Part shown: piece after piece, positions 49,155 to 57,741 of the stretch
Layout: the number at the start of each line of letters is the position of its first letter
How positions within the stretch are numbered: position 1 is the first letter of the stretch
Assembly (NCBI GenBank): GCA_018001225.1
Contig: JAGNIJ010000003.1
Coordinates: 60,286-124,285, forward strand
From: Kiritimatiellia bacterium
GTDB taxonomy: Bacteria > Verrucomicrobiota > Kiritimatiellia > CAIQIC01 > JAGNIJ01
DNA length: 64,000 bases
Reading direction: 5' to 3'
Program-made: the position numbers and the translations under genes
Notes under the pieces: generated by a model
What the model saw: the letters and a program-made list of their open reading frames with translations, nothing else
Databases searched by the model: none
What the model was told of the DNA's origin: nothing

Positions 49155-49940
49155 TCACAACTTCTCCAGTGTCTCCCGGCTCCGCCCCATAATCCTGCGG
49201 AAATCTTCCATGACCCGCGCCACGCAATTCGTCTCGGTTACCAGCACATTGCTCTCATAGCCCTGCAACGTGCCGGAAAGGGTGAGATTCGAGCTGCCGA
49301 CGAAGGCGGCCCGACCGTCCACGATGATGAGCTTCTTATGCAACACCCTCCGCTCTCGCAAGTAACGCACCTGGATCCCCGATCGCGCCAGTTCTTGGGC
49401 AAAGTTGTAACTGGCTTCCTTGATGCGGCTGCTTGTGCCCGCGCCCTGCTCCGCGATCAAGATGACTTCCACGCCCTGCTTCGCCTTGTCCTGGAGCACC
49501 TCGTAGACGTCCCGAATCGGGCTTGTCCGGCGGTAGTAGACGGTGATCCAGATCGAGGTCTGGGCCTGGCGCAATGCCTCCAGAAGCGATTGGCCAAATG
49601 CGCGGGTGGGAAGAACGCGGACGAATGTCCATTCGCCTTCGGTATGCCGCCGGGCCTGCTCGATGCCCAGCACCTGCGCGGCACGGGCGGCATCTTCATA
49701 CAAAACGTACATAACGGCTTGAGAAGGGATTTGTCGCACCGGTTCGCTCGGCGCATCCGGCTGGAGGAGATACGATCCGCGGGATTCGCTCAAGACGCGG
49801 CCCTCCAGGATTTGTCCGTCACGAAGGTAGACCTGATCGGCGGCATGAACAGAGGTGCTAGCCCAGAGGGGCAGGGCGCAGATAGCCAACGCCATGCGGA
49901 GGCGGGTTCGGCGAACCCGCCCTACCTGTTGGAGAATCAT
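49155..49940 (-). CDS. Exported phospholipase-D-like protein with one HKD motif
   Basis: The 261-residue protein has a signal peptide (LRMALAICALPLWASTSVHA). A short SH3-like region follows (VYLRDGQILEGRVLSESRGS), then a PLD domain with RRVLHKKLIIVDGRAAFVG, SSNLTLSG near residues 194-220, the H-x-K-x4-D motif. A single HKD implies a homodimer, as in Nuc-type endonucleases. The ATG overlaps the stop of the triple-HKD gene and follows gaggagg, so the two are coupled. Its first 15 codons contain an inverted repeat (49901-49921). It probably cleaves phosphodiester bonds of DNA or lipid outside the cytoplasm; the substrate is unknown. Confidence 0.82.
   Translation of the reverse strand: MILQQVGRVRRTRLRMALAICALPLWASTSVHAADQVYLRDGQILEGRVLSESRGSYLLQPDAPSEPVRQIPSQAVMYVLYEDAARAAQVLGIEQARRHTEGEWTFVRVLPTRAFGQSLLEALRQAQTSIWITVYYRRTSPIRDVYEVLQDKAKQGVEVILIAEQGAGTSSRIKEASYNFAQELARSGIQVRYLRERRVLHKKLIIVDGRAAFVGSSNLTLSGTLQGYESNVLVTETNCVARVMEDFRRIMGRSRETLEKL
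49901..49921. repeat. Inverted repeat within the signal-peptide codons of the PLD gene
   Basis: GGCGGGTTCG pairs with CGAACCCGCC around one base. It encodes the basic GRVRRTR stretch of the n-region. It resembles the short GC palindromes scattered between genes here, and could hinder translation of the coupled gene. Confidence 0.55.
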
Positions 49941-51712
49941 GGCGCATCCTCCTCGAGGGTTCGGATGAGTTCGTCACGATCCGACCCGCTGACGCTGATC
50001 ACCCGGCGAATCAGGGCCGCCTCCTGTTCCCACACAGCCCTGCTACGCATGTCGGAAAGAATCGGCCGACTGGAGAGATATTCGGCCAGGCGAATGTCCT
50101 GCTTCGGCAGGACCGCGAGTACGCTCGACTCGTAGACCCGTTCGCCCGAAAGAGCCCCCTTCGACCAGTTGTGCGAGCCGATCAGAACCTTGCACAAGTC
50201 CACCACCACGATTTTTTCGTGAAACGGCAGGGTCAGCAGACCCAGGCGCACGTCTATGCCCTGCCCTCGCAATTCCTCCGCCCATTCACTGTGCGTCTCG
50301 TAGAGCCGATCCTGCGGCGAAGAAGGGAAATACAGCAACAGCCGCACATACACACCTCGTGATGCGGCTTCCTGAAGCGACTGAAGGACATCCAACTTCA
50401 GCGATTCTTCATCCTCGGACGAGGAACGCGGAGGCAGGGCATAGAGGCTGATCAGGATGGACTGATGGGCAGTGCGGATGAGATCCAAGAGAACGGAGAC
50501 AAACTGCTCGTCGGGCAAATACCGCGTCCACGCCTCGACGTCGAAGCCTGGGACATCCACATGCTGATACAGGTCACTCCAGTTAGTGCGCGCACCGGTG
50601 AGGGGCAGGCCCACCAAATAACCGGACGCATCCAGTGCAGCCTGCGTTTCCACCTTCGACCGCTCCAGGCTGACCGGCACAAAGGGATCGGCGACCTGGG
50701 CAATGGAGTCCAGCCAGGATCGGTAATATCGCGCCATGTCGGGGGAGTCGAAGCGGAGCATGTCCTCCACGTTCAATCCGATGGCCCCCTGGGTCCAGTT
50801 GGCCGAGCCGGTCCAGACGTGACGATCATCAATAACGGCCGTTTTCAGGTGCAGGCTTTCGCGATCCGAGCCGAAGACCCTCACCTCCACTCCGGCGGTC
50901 GCCAGTTGATGCAGGACGTTCAGGTTGCCCGGATCGAGCATCATGTGGTCCGCCAGCAGCCGCACCCGGCAACGCTTCTCGCGGGCGATCTCCTCCAGCG
51001 TGTCCACCAGCGCGGGCTCATTGATCAGGAAAAGAGCCAGGTCCACCCGGTTGGACGCGCGACGCAATTGGTCCTGAAGGGTCACGATCACCTCGGGCCG
51101 GGGCATGAAATGCGCGTCGACTTCATGGACGGTACGGAACAGATTGGGTCGGGGCGCGTCCACGCGATCCGGTGGAGTACGGGATGCGCCGCGCGACGGA
51201 CGCGGGTAGTCCAGCCTCGGCGGGCGTATCGTTGTCTCGCTGGACTCCACGATGTCTTCAGCCGTCGCAATGAGCGATTCGAACTGCTCGCGATAATGAC
51301 GCGCCAATGCTTCGCCCCGAATAATGAGGGTGTCCTCGAAATTGCCTCCGAAGGCCTGTTGGGTCCAATTGGCCGTGCCGGTAATGACCAGGCGATCGTC
51401 CATCGCCAGGCTTTTCAAGTGCATCTTGCCGCCGCCTGGCAATTGCACCAGGTAGACCGATATGCCGTATTGGGCCAGCTTCTCCAGGAGAGGCCGTTGG
51501 GCGGGCGCGCCCATGGTGATGTCCGTGATCAGGCGCACCGGGATTCTTTGCCGGCTGGCCAGGAAACACAGGGCATCCACCAGTTCGCCCTGATTGATGT
51601 AGAACATGGCGACGTCCACGCCCCGGCGGGCCGCTCGCAATTCGCGCAGGATCATGGGCAGCGCCTCTCCCCGGGGCGAGAACGCCACCTGCACCTCGCG
51701 CAATCCGGCCAC
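49937..51712 (-). CDS. Phospholipase-D-like protein with three HKD domains
   Basis: The 591-residue protein contains three HKD sites: HLKSLAMDDRLVITGTANWT near 96, HLKTAVIDDRHVWTGSANWT near 286, and FHEKIVVVDLCKVLIGSHNW near 497. The third keeps H-x-K-x4-D. The only conventional in-frame start is GTG 51712, which gives a protein without a signal. In the same frame, directly upstream, lies an excellent signal peptide (VAVCCLAAFLCSASLIAAAP) with no ATG. Reaching it needs a shift across the (GA)11 repeat at 51802-51823. PLD repeats serve in nucleases, lipases and anti-phage or toxin effectors. Exported pairs with an unusual number of HKDs are not a standard family I know. Confidence 0.75.
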   Translation of the reverse strand: MAGLREVQVAFSPRGEALPMILRELRAARRGVDVAMFYINQGELVDALCFLASRQRIPVRLITDITMGAPAQRPLLEKLAQYGISVYLVQLPGGGKMHLKSLAMDDRLVITGTANWTQQAFGGNFEDTLIIRGEALARHYREQFESLIATAEDIVESSETTIRPPRLDYPRPSRGASRTPPDRVDAPRPNLFRTVHEVDAHFMPRPEVIVTLQDQLRRASNRVDLALFLINEPALVDTLEEIAREKRCRVRLLADHMMLDPGNLNVLHQLATAGVEVRVFGSDRESLHLKTAVIDDRHVWTGSANWTQGAIGLNVEDMLRFDSPDMARYYRSWLDSIAQVADPFVPVSLERSKVETQAALDASGYLVGLPLTGARTNWSDLYQHVDVPGFDVEAWTRYLPDEQFVSVLLDLIRTAHQSILISLYALPPRSSSEDEESLKLDVLQSLQEAASRGVYVRLLLYFPSSPQDRLYETHSEWAEELRGQGIDVRLGLLTLPFHEKIVVVDLCKVLIGSHNWSKGALSGERVYESSVLAVLPKQDIRLAEYLSSRPILSDMRSRAVWEQEAALIRRVISVSGSDRDELIRTLEEDAP

Positions 51713-51801
51713 GGGCGCCGCGGCGATTAAGGACGCCGAGCAAAGGAAAGCAGCCAGGCAACAAACGGCTACAAGGCCATTCGGCCGGCATTTCTTGCTA
51801 C

Positions 51802-51823
51802 GAGAGAGAGAGAGAGAGAGAGA
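51802..51823. repeat. (GA)11 dinucleotide tract before the triple-PLD gene
   Basis: Eleven exact GA units on the + strand (TC on the coding strand). On the coding strand two upstream ATGs lie in the other two frames. Gain of one unit would join one of them, and loss of one unit would join the other, to the in-frame signal-peptide codons of the PLD gene. The present length joins neither. Confidence 0.8.
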
Positions 51824-51878
51824 ACATATCCACGTTCATTCATAAGCCATGCTTGAAGAGTTGGCCTCCGCACTTTTC

Positions 51879-51908
51879 CCTATGGCACAAGGTCATCTTG
51901 CTTGTCAA
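51879..51908 (-). promoter_or_regulatory. Putative promoter of the secreted PLD operon
   Basis: A perfect TTGACA (51908-51903) is followed after 18 nt by a weak CATAGG (51884-51879), upstream of the ATGs and (GA)11 tract. The -35 is good, the -10 poor. Confidence 0.3.
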
Positions 51909-51997
51909 TACCGGCGTATATCGTTTAAGCAAGTTGCCTCGGTAATCTTTCACATTGCCGCAGATCGCCAGCCAAGCCTAGCCCCAGCCAACGCGAT

Positions 51998-53260
51998 TCA
52001 AGGGATGAGTATCCCCGCTATGGTGGCGGTCATGAAGGAGGCCAGCGAGCCGCCGACGAGCGCGTAGAGGCCCAGCTTCGCCAGGTCCCGCTTGCGGTTC
52101 GGGGCGATGGCGCCGATGCCGCCGATCTGGATGCCGATGGACAGGAAGTTCGAGAACCCGCAGAGCGCGTAGGTGGCGATCACGTAGGAGCGGTACGACA
52201 GCGCCCCCGGGTGCGCGGCGACGTGCTTCATCAAACTCGTGTAGGCCACAAATTCGTTCAGCACCGTTTTCTCGCCCATCAGCCGGCCGAGCACCTGGCA
52301 GTCCTTCCACGGCGCGCCCATGATCCAGGCCAGCGGCGCAAAGACCCATCCGAAGAGCCTCTCGAGCGTCACGCCCTCCGGCCCGAGCCAGCCGATCACG
52401 TGCTCGACGGCCCAGTTGGCCATCGCCAGCAGCGACATGAACGCCACCAGCATGGCCCCCACGTTGAAGGCCAGGTGCATGCCCATCGTGGCGCCGTTGG
52501 CGGCCGCCTCGATCACGTTGACGCTCGGATCCTTGTAGGCGATGGCGACCGTGCCGTGGGTTTTCGGGAGCCCGGTCTCCGGGATCATGATCTTCGCCAT
52601 CACCAGGGCGGCCGGTGCGGACATGACGCTCGCGGCCAGCAGGTGGCCGGCGATGTCCGGGAAATAGCCCTTCAGCATGCCGACGTACGCGGCCATCACG
52701 CCGCCCGCCACGGTCGCCATGCCACCGACCATGACGCACATCAGCTCGGATTCGGTCATGTCCTTGATGTACGGCCGGACGAGCAGCGGGGCCTCGGTCT
52801 GGCCGACGAAGATGTTCGCCGAGGCGGAGAGCGTCTCCGCGCCGGAGGTCTGGCAGGTGACGAACATGATCCGCGCGAAGAACACCACCAGCTTCTGCAT
52901 GACGCCCAGGTAGTAGAGCACGGAGATCAGGGACGAAAAGAAAACGATCGTGGTGAGGACCTGGAAGGCGAAGAAGAAGCCCATGGAGCCGGGCTGGCCG
53001 ACGGGGATGGACAGCGCGTTGAAGACGAACTTGCCGCCCTCCTCCTGGAACGACAGGAGCTTGACGATGGCATCGTTCATGAAATTGAACAGCCAGCGCC
53101 CGGGCGGCGTCTTGAGAACCAGCAGGGCAAAGACCAGTTGCAGCGCCGTGCCCCACAGGATCGTGCGCCAGCGGACGCTCTTCCGGTGCTTGCAGAACAG
53201 CCAACCGATAAAGAGCAGGATGACGGTGCCGAACAGGCTGATGATCTGGTGGAGGTCCAT
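51998..53260 (-). CDS. Concentrative nucleoside transporter (NupC/CNT family)
   Basis: The 420-residue membrane protein has the CNT signature blocks: VLTTIVFFSSLISVLYYLGV, SGAETLSASANIFVGQTEAP, LVRPYIKDMTESELMCVMVG and GMATVAGGVMAAYVGM. NEFVAYTSLM and YALCGFSNFLSIGIQIGGIG near the C-terminus supply the nucleoside- and ion-binding residues. It imports nucleosides with H+ or Na+. It lies 6 nt after the NCS1 gene and is probably its operon partner, feeding the pyrimidine catabolic enzymes. The ATG at 53260 has ggagg immediately upstream. Confidence 0.9.
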   Translation of the reverse strand: MDLHQIISLFGTVILLFIGWLFCKHRKSVRWRTILWGTALQLVFALLVLKTPPGRWLFNFMNDAIVKLLSFQEEGGKFVFNALSIPVGQPGSMGFFFAFQVLTTIVFFSSLISVLYYLGVMQKLVVFFARIMFVTCQTSGAETLSASANIFVGQTEAPLLVRPYIKDMTESELMCVMVGGMATVAGGVMAAYVGMLKGYFPDIAGHLLAASVMSAPAALVMAKIMIPETGLPKTHGTVAIAYKDPSVNVIEAAANGATMGMHLAFNVGAMLVAFMSLLAMANWAVEHVIGWLGPEGVTLERLFGWVFAPLAWIMGAPWKDCQVLGRLMGEKTVLNEFVAYTSLMKHVAAHPGALSYRSYVIATYALCGFSNFLSIGIQIGGIGAIAPNRKRDLAKLGLYALVGGSLASFMTATIAGILIP

Positions 53261-53266
53261 GGGGCT

Positions 53267-54760
53267 TTACTCCTTGGCGCGGGCCGGCCGGCACAGGAGG
53301 AGATACAGGATAAAAGCCACGGCAAACCCGACGAACCAAGCATAGCTGTAGAGCCGGTGCGCCGCGGCTGCAAGCCTGGAGGTCGTGTCATCCAGCACCC
53401 GGATCTCCGCGAGGAACCCCGGCAAGTTGACCAGGATGGCGACCGCCAGCGCGACCATGGCGGCCGGATTGAAGCCGGCGCGATAACGATACCGGTCGCC
53501 CACGCCGTACAGGGCGCCAAGGTCCAGCCGCATCCGGCGCACAAGGTAGTAGTCCGCGATCAGGATGCCGGCGATGGGCCCCAGCAGGCCGGAATAGCCG
53601 ACCAGCCACGTGAAGATGTATCCGCCCGGCGTCTCCAGCAGTTTCCACGGCATGATCACCACCCCGATCACACAGGTCAGGATGGCGCCGAGGCGGAAGG
53701 AGATCCGACGCGGCCAGAGGTTGGAGAGGCTGTTGGCCGGGGCGACCACGTTGGCCGCCAGGTTCGTGGTCAGCGTCGCGATCCAGAGGGCGACCATCGA
53801 CAGGATGACCAGGGCCGGGCTCTTGAACTCCGCCAACAGTTGGACGGGGTCCCATATCTCCCGCCCGAAGATGACCACGGTCGCCGAGGTCACGGCCACG
53901 CCGATGAAGGAGTAGAGGGGCATCGTGGTGTTCAGGCCCAGCGCCTGGCCGACGACCTGGTCCCGCTGGCTTTTCGCGTAGCGCGTGAAATCCGGGATAT
54001 TGAGCGACAGCGTGGCCCAGTAGCCAACCATGCCGGTCAGCGCCGGGAAGAAATATTCCCAGAAATCCGCGGAGGTTTTGAACGCGGACGGCTTGCCGAG
54101 CATCGGCCCGAACCCCTGCGCGCGCACCAGCGCCCAGGCCAGCAGCGCCAGGCCGATCAGCAACAGGAAGGGCGCGGCGATTTTTTCCAACCACCGGATG
54201 GATTCGATGCCCCGGATGACGATGGCCAGGTTCGCCGCCCAGAAGATCAGGAACCCGAGCCAGGCGCCCACCGGCTGAATCCCCAGGATGCCGAGATCGA
54301 GGACCGGCAGGTGGCGCCAGCCTTCGAACACCGCGGAAAGAATCTGATGCGTCGCCGCCCCGCCGATCCACGCCTGGATGCCGAACCACCCGCAGCCGAC
54401 GATGGCGCGAAGCACGCAGGGGACATGGGTTCCCTGGAGGCCGAAAGAAGCGCGGGCAAAAACCGGGAAGGGAATGCCGTACTTCGTGCCGGCATGCGCG
54501 TTGAGCACCATGGGGATCAAGACAATGACGTTGCCCAGGAAGATCGTGAGAACGGCCTGCCACCAGTTCATGCCGCCCGCGATCAGGCTGGAGGCGAGCA
54601 TGTACGTGGGGATGCAGACGGCCATGCCGACCCAGAGCGCGGCGATGTCCCACCGGTTCCACTTCCGGTCCGCGAGGCGGACCGGCGCCATGTCCCGGCT
54701 CGCCAGCGGGCCGGTCAGCTCGCCGTCCCACTCGTGGATCCCGTTGATTTCGCGTTCCAT
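53267..54760 (-). CDS. NCS1-family nucleobase permease (uracil/cytosine/allantoin type)
   Basis: The 497-residue transporter has about 12 hydrophobic segments and NCS1 signatures: WDIAALWVGMAVCIPTYMLA, AGTKYGIPFPVFARASFGLQ, GCGWFGIQAWIGGAATHQIL, LSLNIPDFTRYAKSQRDQ near 265 and GPIAGILIADYYLVRRMRLD. The Gly-rich G-x-x-P and R-A-S-F-G match Mhp1-like carriers. The neighbours (dihydropyrimidinase, ureidopropionase) make uracil or dihydropyrimidine the likeliest substrate; hydantoin and allantoin remain possible. It is translated from an ATG with agggg 5 nt upstream. Confidence 0.9.
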   Translation of the reverse strand: MEREINGIHEWDGELTGPLASRDMAPVRLADRKWNRWDIAALWVGMAVCIPTYMLASSLIAGGMNWWQAVLTIFLGNVIVLIPMVLNAHAGTKYGIPFPVFARASFGLQGTHVPCVLRAIVGCGWFGIQAWIGGAATHQILSAVFEGWRHLPVLDLGILGIQPVGAWLGFLIFWAANLAIVIRGIESIRWLEKIAAPFLLLIGLALLAWALVRAQGFGPMLGKPSAFKTSADFWEYFFPALTGMVGYWATLSLNIPDFTRYAKSQRDQVVGQALGLNTTMPLYSFIGVAVTSATVVIFGREIWDPVQLLAEFKSPALVILSMVALWIATLTTNLAANVVAPANSLSNLWPRRISFRLGAILTCVIGVVIMPWKLLETPGGYIFTWLVGYSGLLGPIAGILIADYYLVRRMRLDLGALYGVGDRYRYRAGFNPAAMVALAVAILVNLPGFLAEIRVLDDTTSRLAAAAHRLYSYAWFVGFAVAFILYLLLCRPARAKE

Positions 54761-54801
54761 GGGAACCCCTCACCGCGCGCGCTGTCGCCCGCCGCGCCCT
54801 T

Positions 54802-54858
54802 TCCGCCGGCAGAGCGGCGGGACTACAGACCCTGTAGCTCCGGCGCTCTGTCGCCGGA
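54802..54858. repeat. 57-bp palindromic intergenic repeat, copy A
   Basis: An imperfect inverted repeat has arms TCCGCCGGCAGAGCGG and, further along, CGGCGCTCTGTCGCCGGA, with central CTACAG/CTGTAG. It is nearly the same as copy B (56236-56292). It lies between the aminotransferase and NCS1 genes. Confidence 0.8.
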
Positions 54859-54861
54859 GGT

Positions 54862-56202
54862 TCATGTGGTCTTGAGCAGCGAATCCGGGTATTCCAGCGC
54901 CTTGTCCAGGATGGCCACGGCCTCGTCGATCTGCTCCGGCGTGATGATCAGGGGCGGCGCGAGGAAGATATAGTCCCACTTGGCGAACGCCCAGAGGCCC
55001 ATCTCCAGGATTCGCTTGGTGAACTCGCCCATCACGTTTCGCTTCGCGTCGGCATAGCCGGCCAGCGGCTCCCGGGTCTTGCGGTCGGACACCAGCTCCA
55101 GGCAGGCCCAGAGCCCCTTGCAGCGCACGTCGCCGATCGAGGGATGCCGCTCGTAGAGCGTCCAGAGTTTGTTGTTGAGGTAATCGCCGTTGATCCGCGA
55201 TTTCTCGATCAGCCCCTCGCTCTTATACACTTCCAGGTTCGCCACGCCCGCCGCGCAGCCGAGGGCATGCCCGTAGTAGGTAAGGCCGCTGATGAATGGT
55301 TTCTCCTTGAAAAAGTCCCAGACCTTCTTGCTCCAGATCATCACGCCCAACTGAACGTAGCCCGAGGTCAGGCCCTTCGCCGCCGTGATGATGTCCGGCA
55401 CGATCCCGAAGTGCTCGCAGCCGAACCACGTTCCCGAGCGGCCCCACCCCGCCATGACCTCGTCCATGACCAGCAGGATGCCGTTCTCGTCGCAAATCTG
55501 CCGCACCCCCTTCATGAACTCCACCGGCGGGATGATGATGCCGTTGGTGCCGACGATCGGCTCCATGAAGATGCCCGCGATCGTCTTGGGCCCCTCGAGC
55601 ATGATCTGCGTCTTGAGGGTCTCCAGACACTGGATCTTGCAGGTCTTCTCATCTTTATAGCCGAACGGGCAGCGGTAGCAGTACGGCCCGAAGAACTTGC
55701 CCGCGCCGGGGATGCCCGGCTCGCACGGGATGCGCCGCGGGTCGCCGGTCAGCGTGATGGCGCCCGACGTCGCCCCGTGGTAGCCGCGCCAGTTGGAGTA
55801 GATTTTCTGCCGGCCGGTGTACCACCGCACGGCCTTGATCGCATTCTCCACCGCCTCCGCGCCGGCATTCGTGAAGAAAACGTAGTCCAAGTCGCCCGGC
55901 GTCACCTCGGAGATCATCTTCGCCAGCCGGGCCTTGGGCTCGGTGGTGAACGTCGAGGCCACGTAGCACAGCTTGTCCATCTGCGCCTTCATGGCGTCGA
56001 GGACATGCTTGTTGCCGTGGCCGATGTTGATGTTCAGCAGGCCGGAGCAGAAATCAATGTACCGCTTGCCCTCGGCGTCGTACATGTGGATGCCCTCGGC
56101 GCGCTCCATGAGGATGGGCTTGTACCAGCCCTGGGTCTTCCACGGGTAGATCACGTGCTCGGCGTCCCACTGCTTGATCTCGGCGATTTTTTCTTTGTTC
56201 AT
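54862..56202 (-). CDS. Class III aminotransferase, probably beta-alanine:2-oxo-acid type
   Basis: The 446-residue PLP enzyme has the class III layout: FCSGLLNINIGHGNKHVLDA, FTNAGAEAVENAIKAVRWYT, and LLVMDEVMAGWGRSGTWFGC with the PLP-contact Asp. DIITAAKGLTSGYVQLGVMI follows, whose Lys binds PLP. A Cys-containing loop (GPYCYRCPFGYKDEKTC) is typical of one branch of the family. Between the ureide hydrolases and the semialdehyde dehydrogenase it most likely turns beta-alanine (or beta-aminoisobutyrate) into malonate (methylmalonate) semialdehyde. Amino-acceptor preference, pyruvate or 2-oxoglutarate, is not visible. ATG 56202 follows gggag. Confidence 0.88.
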   Translation of the reverse strand: MNKEKIAEIKQWDAEHVIYPWKTQGWYKPILMERAEGIHMYDAEGKRYIDFCSGLLNINIGHGNKHVLDAMKAQMDKLCYVASTFTTEPKARLAKMISEVTPGDLDYVFFTNAGAEAVENAIKAVRWYTGRQKIYSNWRGYHGATSGAITLTGDPRRIPCEPGIPGAGKFFGPYCYRCPFGYKDEKTCKIQCLETLKTQIMLEGPKTIAGIFMEPIVGTNGIIIPPVEFMKGVRQICDENGILLVMDEVMAGWGRSGTWFGCEHFGIVPDIITAAKGLTSGYVQLGVMIWSKKVWDFFKEKPFISGLTYYGHALGCAAGVANLEVYKSEGLIEKSRINGDYLNNKLWTLYERHPSIGDVRCKGLWACLELVSDRKTREPLAGYADAKRNVMGEFTKRILEMGLWAFAKWDYIFLAPPLIITPEQIDEAVAILDKALEYPDSLLKTT

Positions 56203-56235
56203 CGTTTCTCCCACCTAAACAAAATGCCAACTCCT

Positions 56236-56292
56236 TCCGCCGACAGAGCGGCGGAACTACAGGTGTTGTAGCTCCGGCGCTCCGCCGCCGGA
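56236..56292. repeat. 57-bp palindromic intergenic repeat, copy B
   Basis: Matches copy A at most positions: TCCGCCGACAGAGCGGCGGA on the left and CTCCGGCGCTCCGCCGCCGG on the right, meeting at CTACA/TGTAG. It lies between the dihydropyrimidinase stop and the aminotransferase start. Confidence 0.8.
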
Positions 56293-56311
56293 GACCCCGG
56301 GGCGCGCCTGG

Positions 56312-57697
56312 TTACATCATTTTCCCCGACGGCCCGCGGGCGATGAACCGGCCGGCGCCCTGCTCGCCCACGTACTGGCCATCCCGCACGGCGAATTTGC
56401 CGCGCAGCAGGACGGATTCCGGCTGGCCCTTCAGTTCCAGCCCCTCGTACGCGCTGTAATCCACGTTGTGCTTCGTCGTCTTCGCGGACACCACGCCCTT
56501 GGCCTCCGGATCGAAGATGACCACGTCGGCGTCCGAGCCGACCGCCAACGTGCCCTTCCGGGGATACATGCCGAAGATCTTCGCCGGCGCCGTGGCCACA
56601 ACGTCCACGAACCGCGTCAGGCTCATCCGCCCCTGCCCCACGCCGTAGGTGTAGAGCAGGTTGAACCGGTCGCCGACGGACGGGATGCCGTTCGGGATCT
56701 TCGCGAAGCTCTCGCGGCCCATTTCCTTTTGTCCCTTGAAGTTGAACGAGCAGTGGTCCGTGGCCACGGTCTTGATGAAGCCCCGGCTCAACCCATCCCA
56801 CATCTTCTCCAGGTGGTCCGCCGGGCGCAGCGGCGGCGACATGACCCACTTCGCGCCCTCGAAGTTCGGCTTGTAGTACAGGTCACTCGACAGCAGGAGG
56901 TACTGTGGACAGGTCTCCGCGATGACCGGGTAGCCGCGCGAAACCGCCTCCTTGACCTTCTCCAGGCCGTCCGCGCTCGACAGGTGCACGATATAGATCG
57001 TCTGCTCCGCGAACCGGGCAAGCTCGATGATCCGGTGCACGGCCTCTTCCTCGGCAATCGCCGGGTGCGCGAGCCAGTGGTATTCGGGCGTCTGCTTGCC
57101 CTCGGCGATGAAGCGCCGGGAGAGGGTGTCGATCATGTCGCCGTTCTCGGCGTGGACCATGGAGAGCCCGCCGTTCCGGCCGACGGTGTTCATGATGCCG
57201 ATGATCTGCCCGTCGTCGATCTGCAGCGCCCCCTTGTAGGCCATGAAGAACTTGAACGACGAGACGCCCTGCTTAATGACCGCCGGGATCTCCGCCGCAA
57301 CCGCGGGGGTGTAATCGACGATGCCCATGTGAAAGCCGAAGTCCGCCGCGGATTTCTTCGCCTTCTCGTGCCAGGCGGCCAGCGAGTCGGCCAGCGGCTT
57401 GCCCCTGGCCTGCATGCAGAAATCGATGAAGGTGGTGGTCCCGCCGCACAGCGCCGCGACGGGGCCGGTCTTGAAGTCGTCCGCGCTGACCGTGCCCATG
57501 AACGGCAGCTCGAAGTGCGTGTGGACATCCACGCCGCCGGGGAACAGGTAGCGCCCCCTGGCCTGGATCACCGTGTCGCCGGCCTTCGCGGGGAGGTCCC
57601 GGCCGAGTTCCACGATCTGCTCGCCGTCGATCCGCAGGTCCGCCGCAACGATGTCACCCGCGGTCACGATCGTTCCGCCCTTGATCACGATGCTCAT
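56312..57697 (-). CDS. hydA: Dihydropyrimidinase (hydantoinase family)
   Basis: The 461-residue zinc hydrolase carries the full metal set: VDVHTHFELPF (H-x-H near 59), the carboxylated Lys in FKFFMAYKGALQIDDG near 150, the His of LSMVHAENGD, the His of IYIVHLSSADGL, and the Asp of KTVATDHCSF. It opens dihydrouracil to N-carbamoyl-beta-alanine. ATG 57697 has ggagg 9 nt upstream; a further upstream start at 57805 would overlap the ureidopropionase gene and adds no homology. It lies 44 nt after beta-ureidopropionase on the same strand. Confidence 0.92.
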   Translation of the reverse strand: MSIVIKGGTIVTAGDIVAADLRIDGEQIVELGRDLPAKAGDTVIQARGRYLFPGGVDVHTHFELPFMGTVSADDFKTGPVAALCGGTTTFIDFCMQARGKPLADSLAAWHEKAKKSAADFGFHMGIVDYTPAVAAEIPAVIKQGVSSFKFFMAYKGALQIDDGQIIGIMNTVGRNGGLSMVHAENGDMIDTLSRRFIAEGKQTPEYHWLAHPAIAEEEAVHRIIELARFAEQTIYIVHLSSADGLEKVKEAVSRGYPVIAETCPQYLLLSSDLYYKPNFEGAKWVMSPPLRPADHLEKMWDGLSRGFIKTVATDHCSFNFKGQKEMGRESFAKIPNGIPSVGDRFNLLYTYGVGQGRMSLTRFVDVVATAPAKIFGMYPRKGTLAVGSDADVVIFDPEAKGVVSAKTTKHNVDYSAYEGLELKGQPESVLLRGKFAVRDGQYVGEQGAGRFIARGPSGKMM

Positions 57698-57741
57698 GGG
57701 TTGCCCTCCGTTTGCTTCGCTTTCCCGAACACCGGCCTCTT

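Noticed and set aside
51802..51823. (GA)11 tract dismissed as a sequencing artefact
   Set aside because: Kept instead as a finding: an indel here is possible, but exact in-frame signal-peptide codons beyond it argue for a biological or read-level check rather than dismissal.
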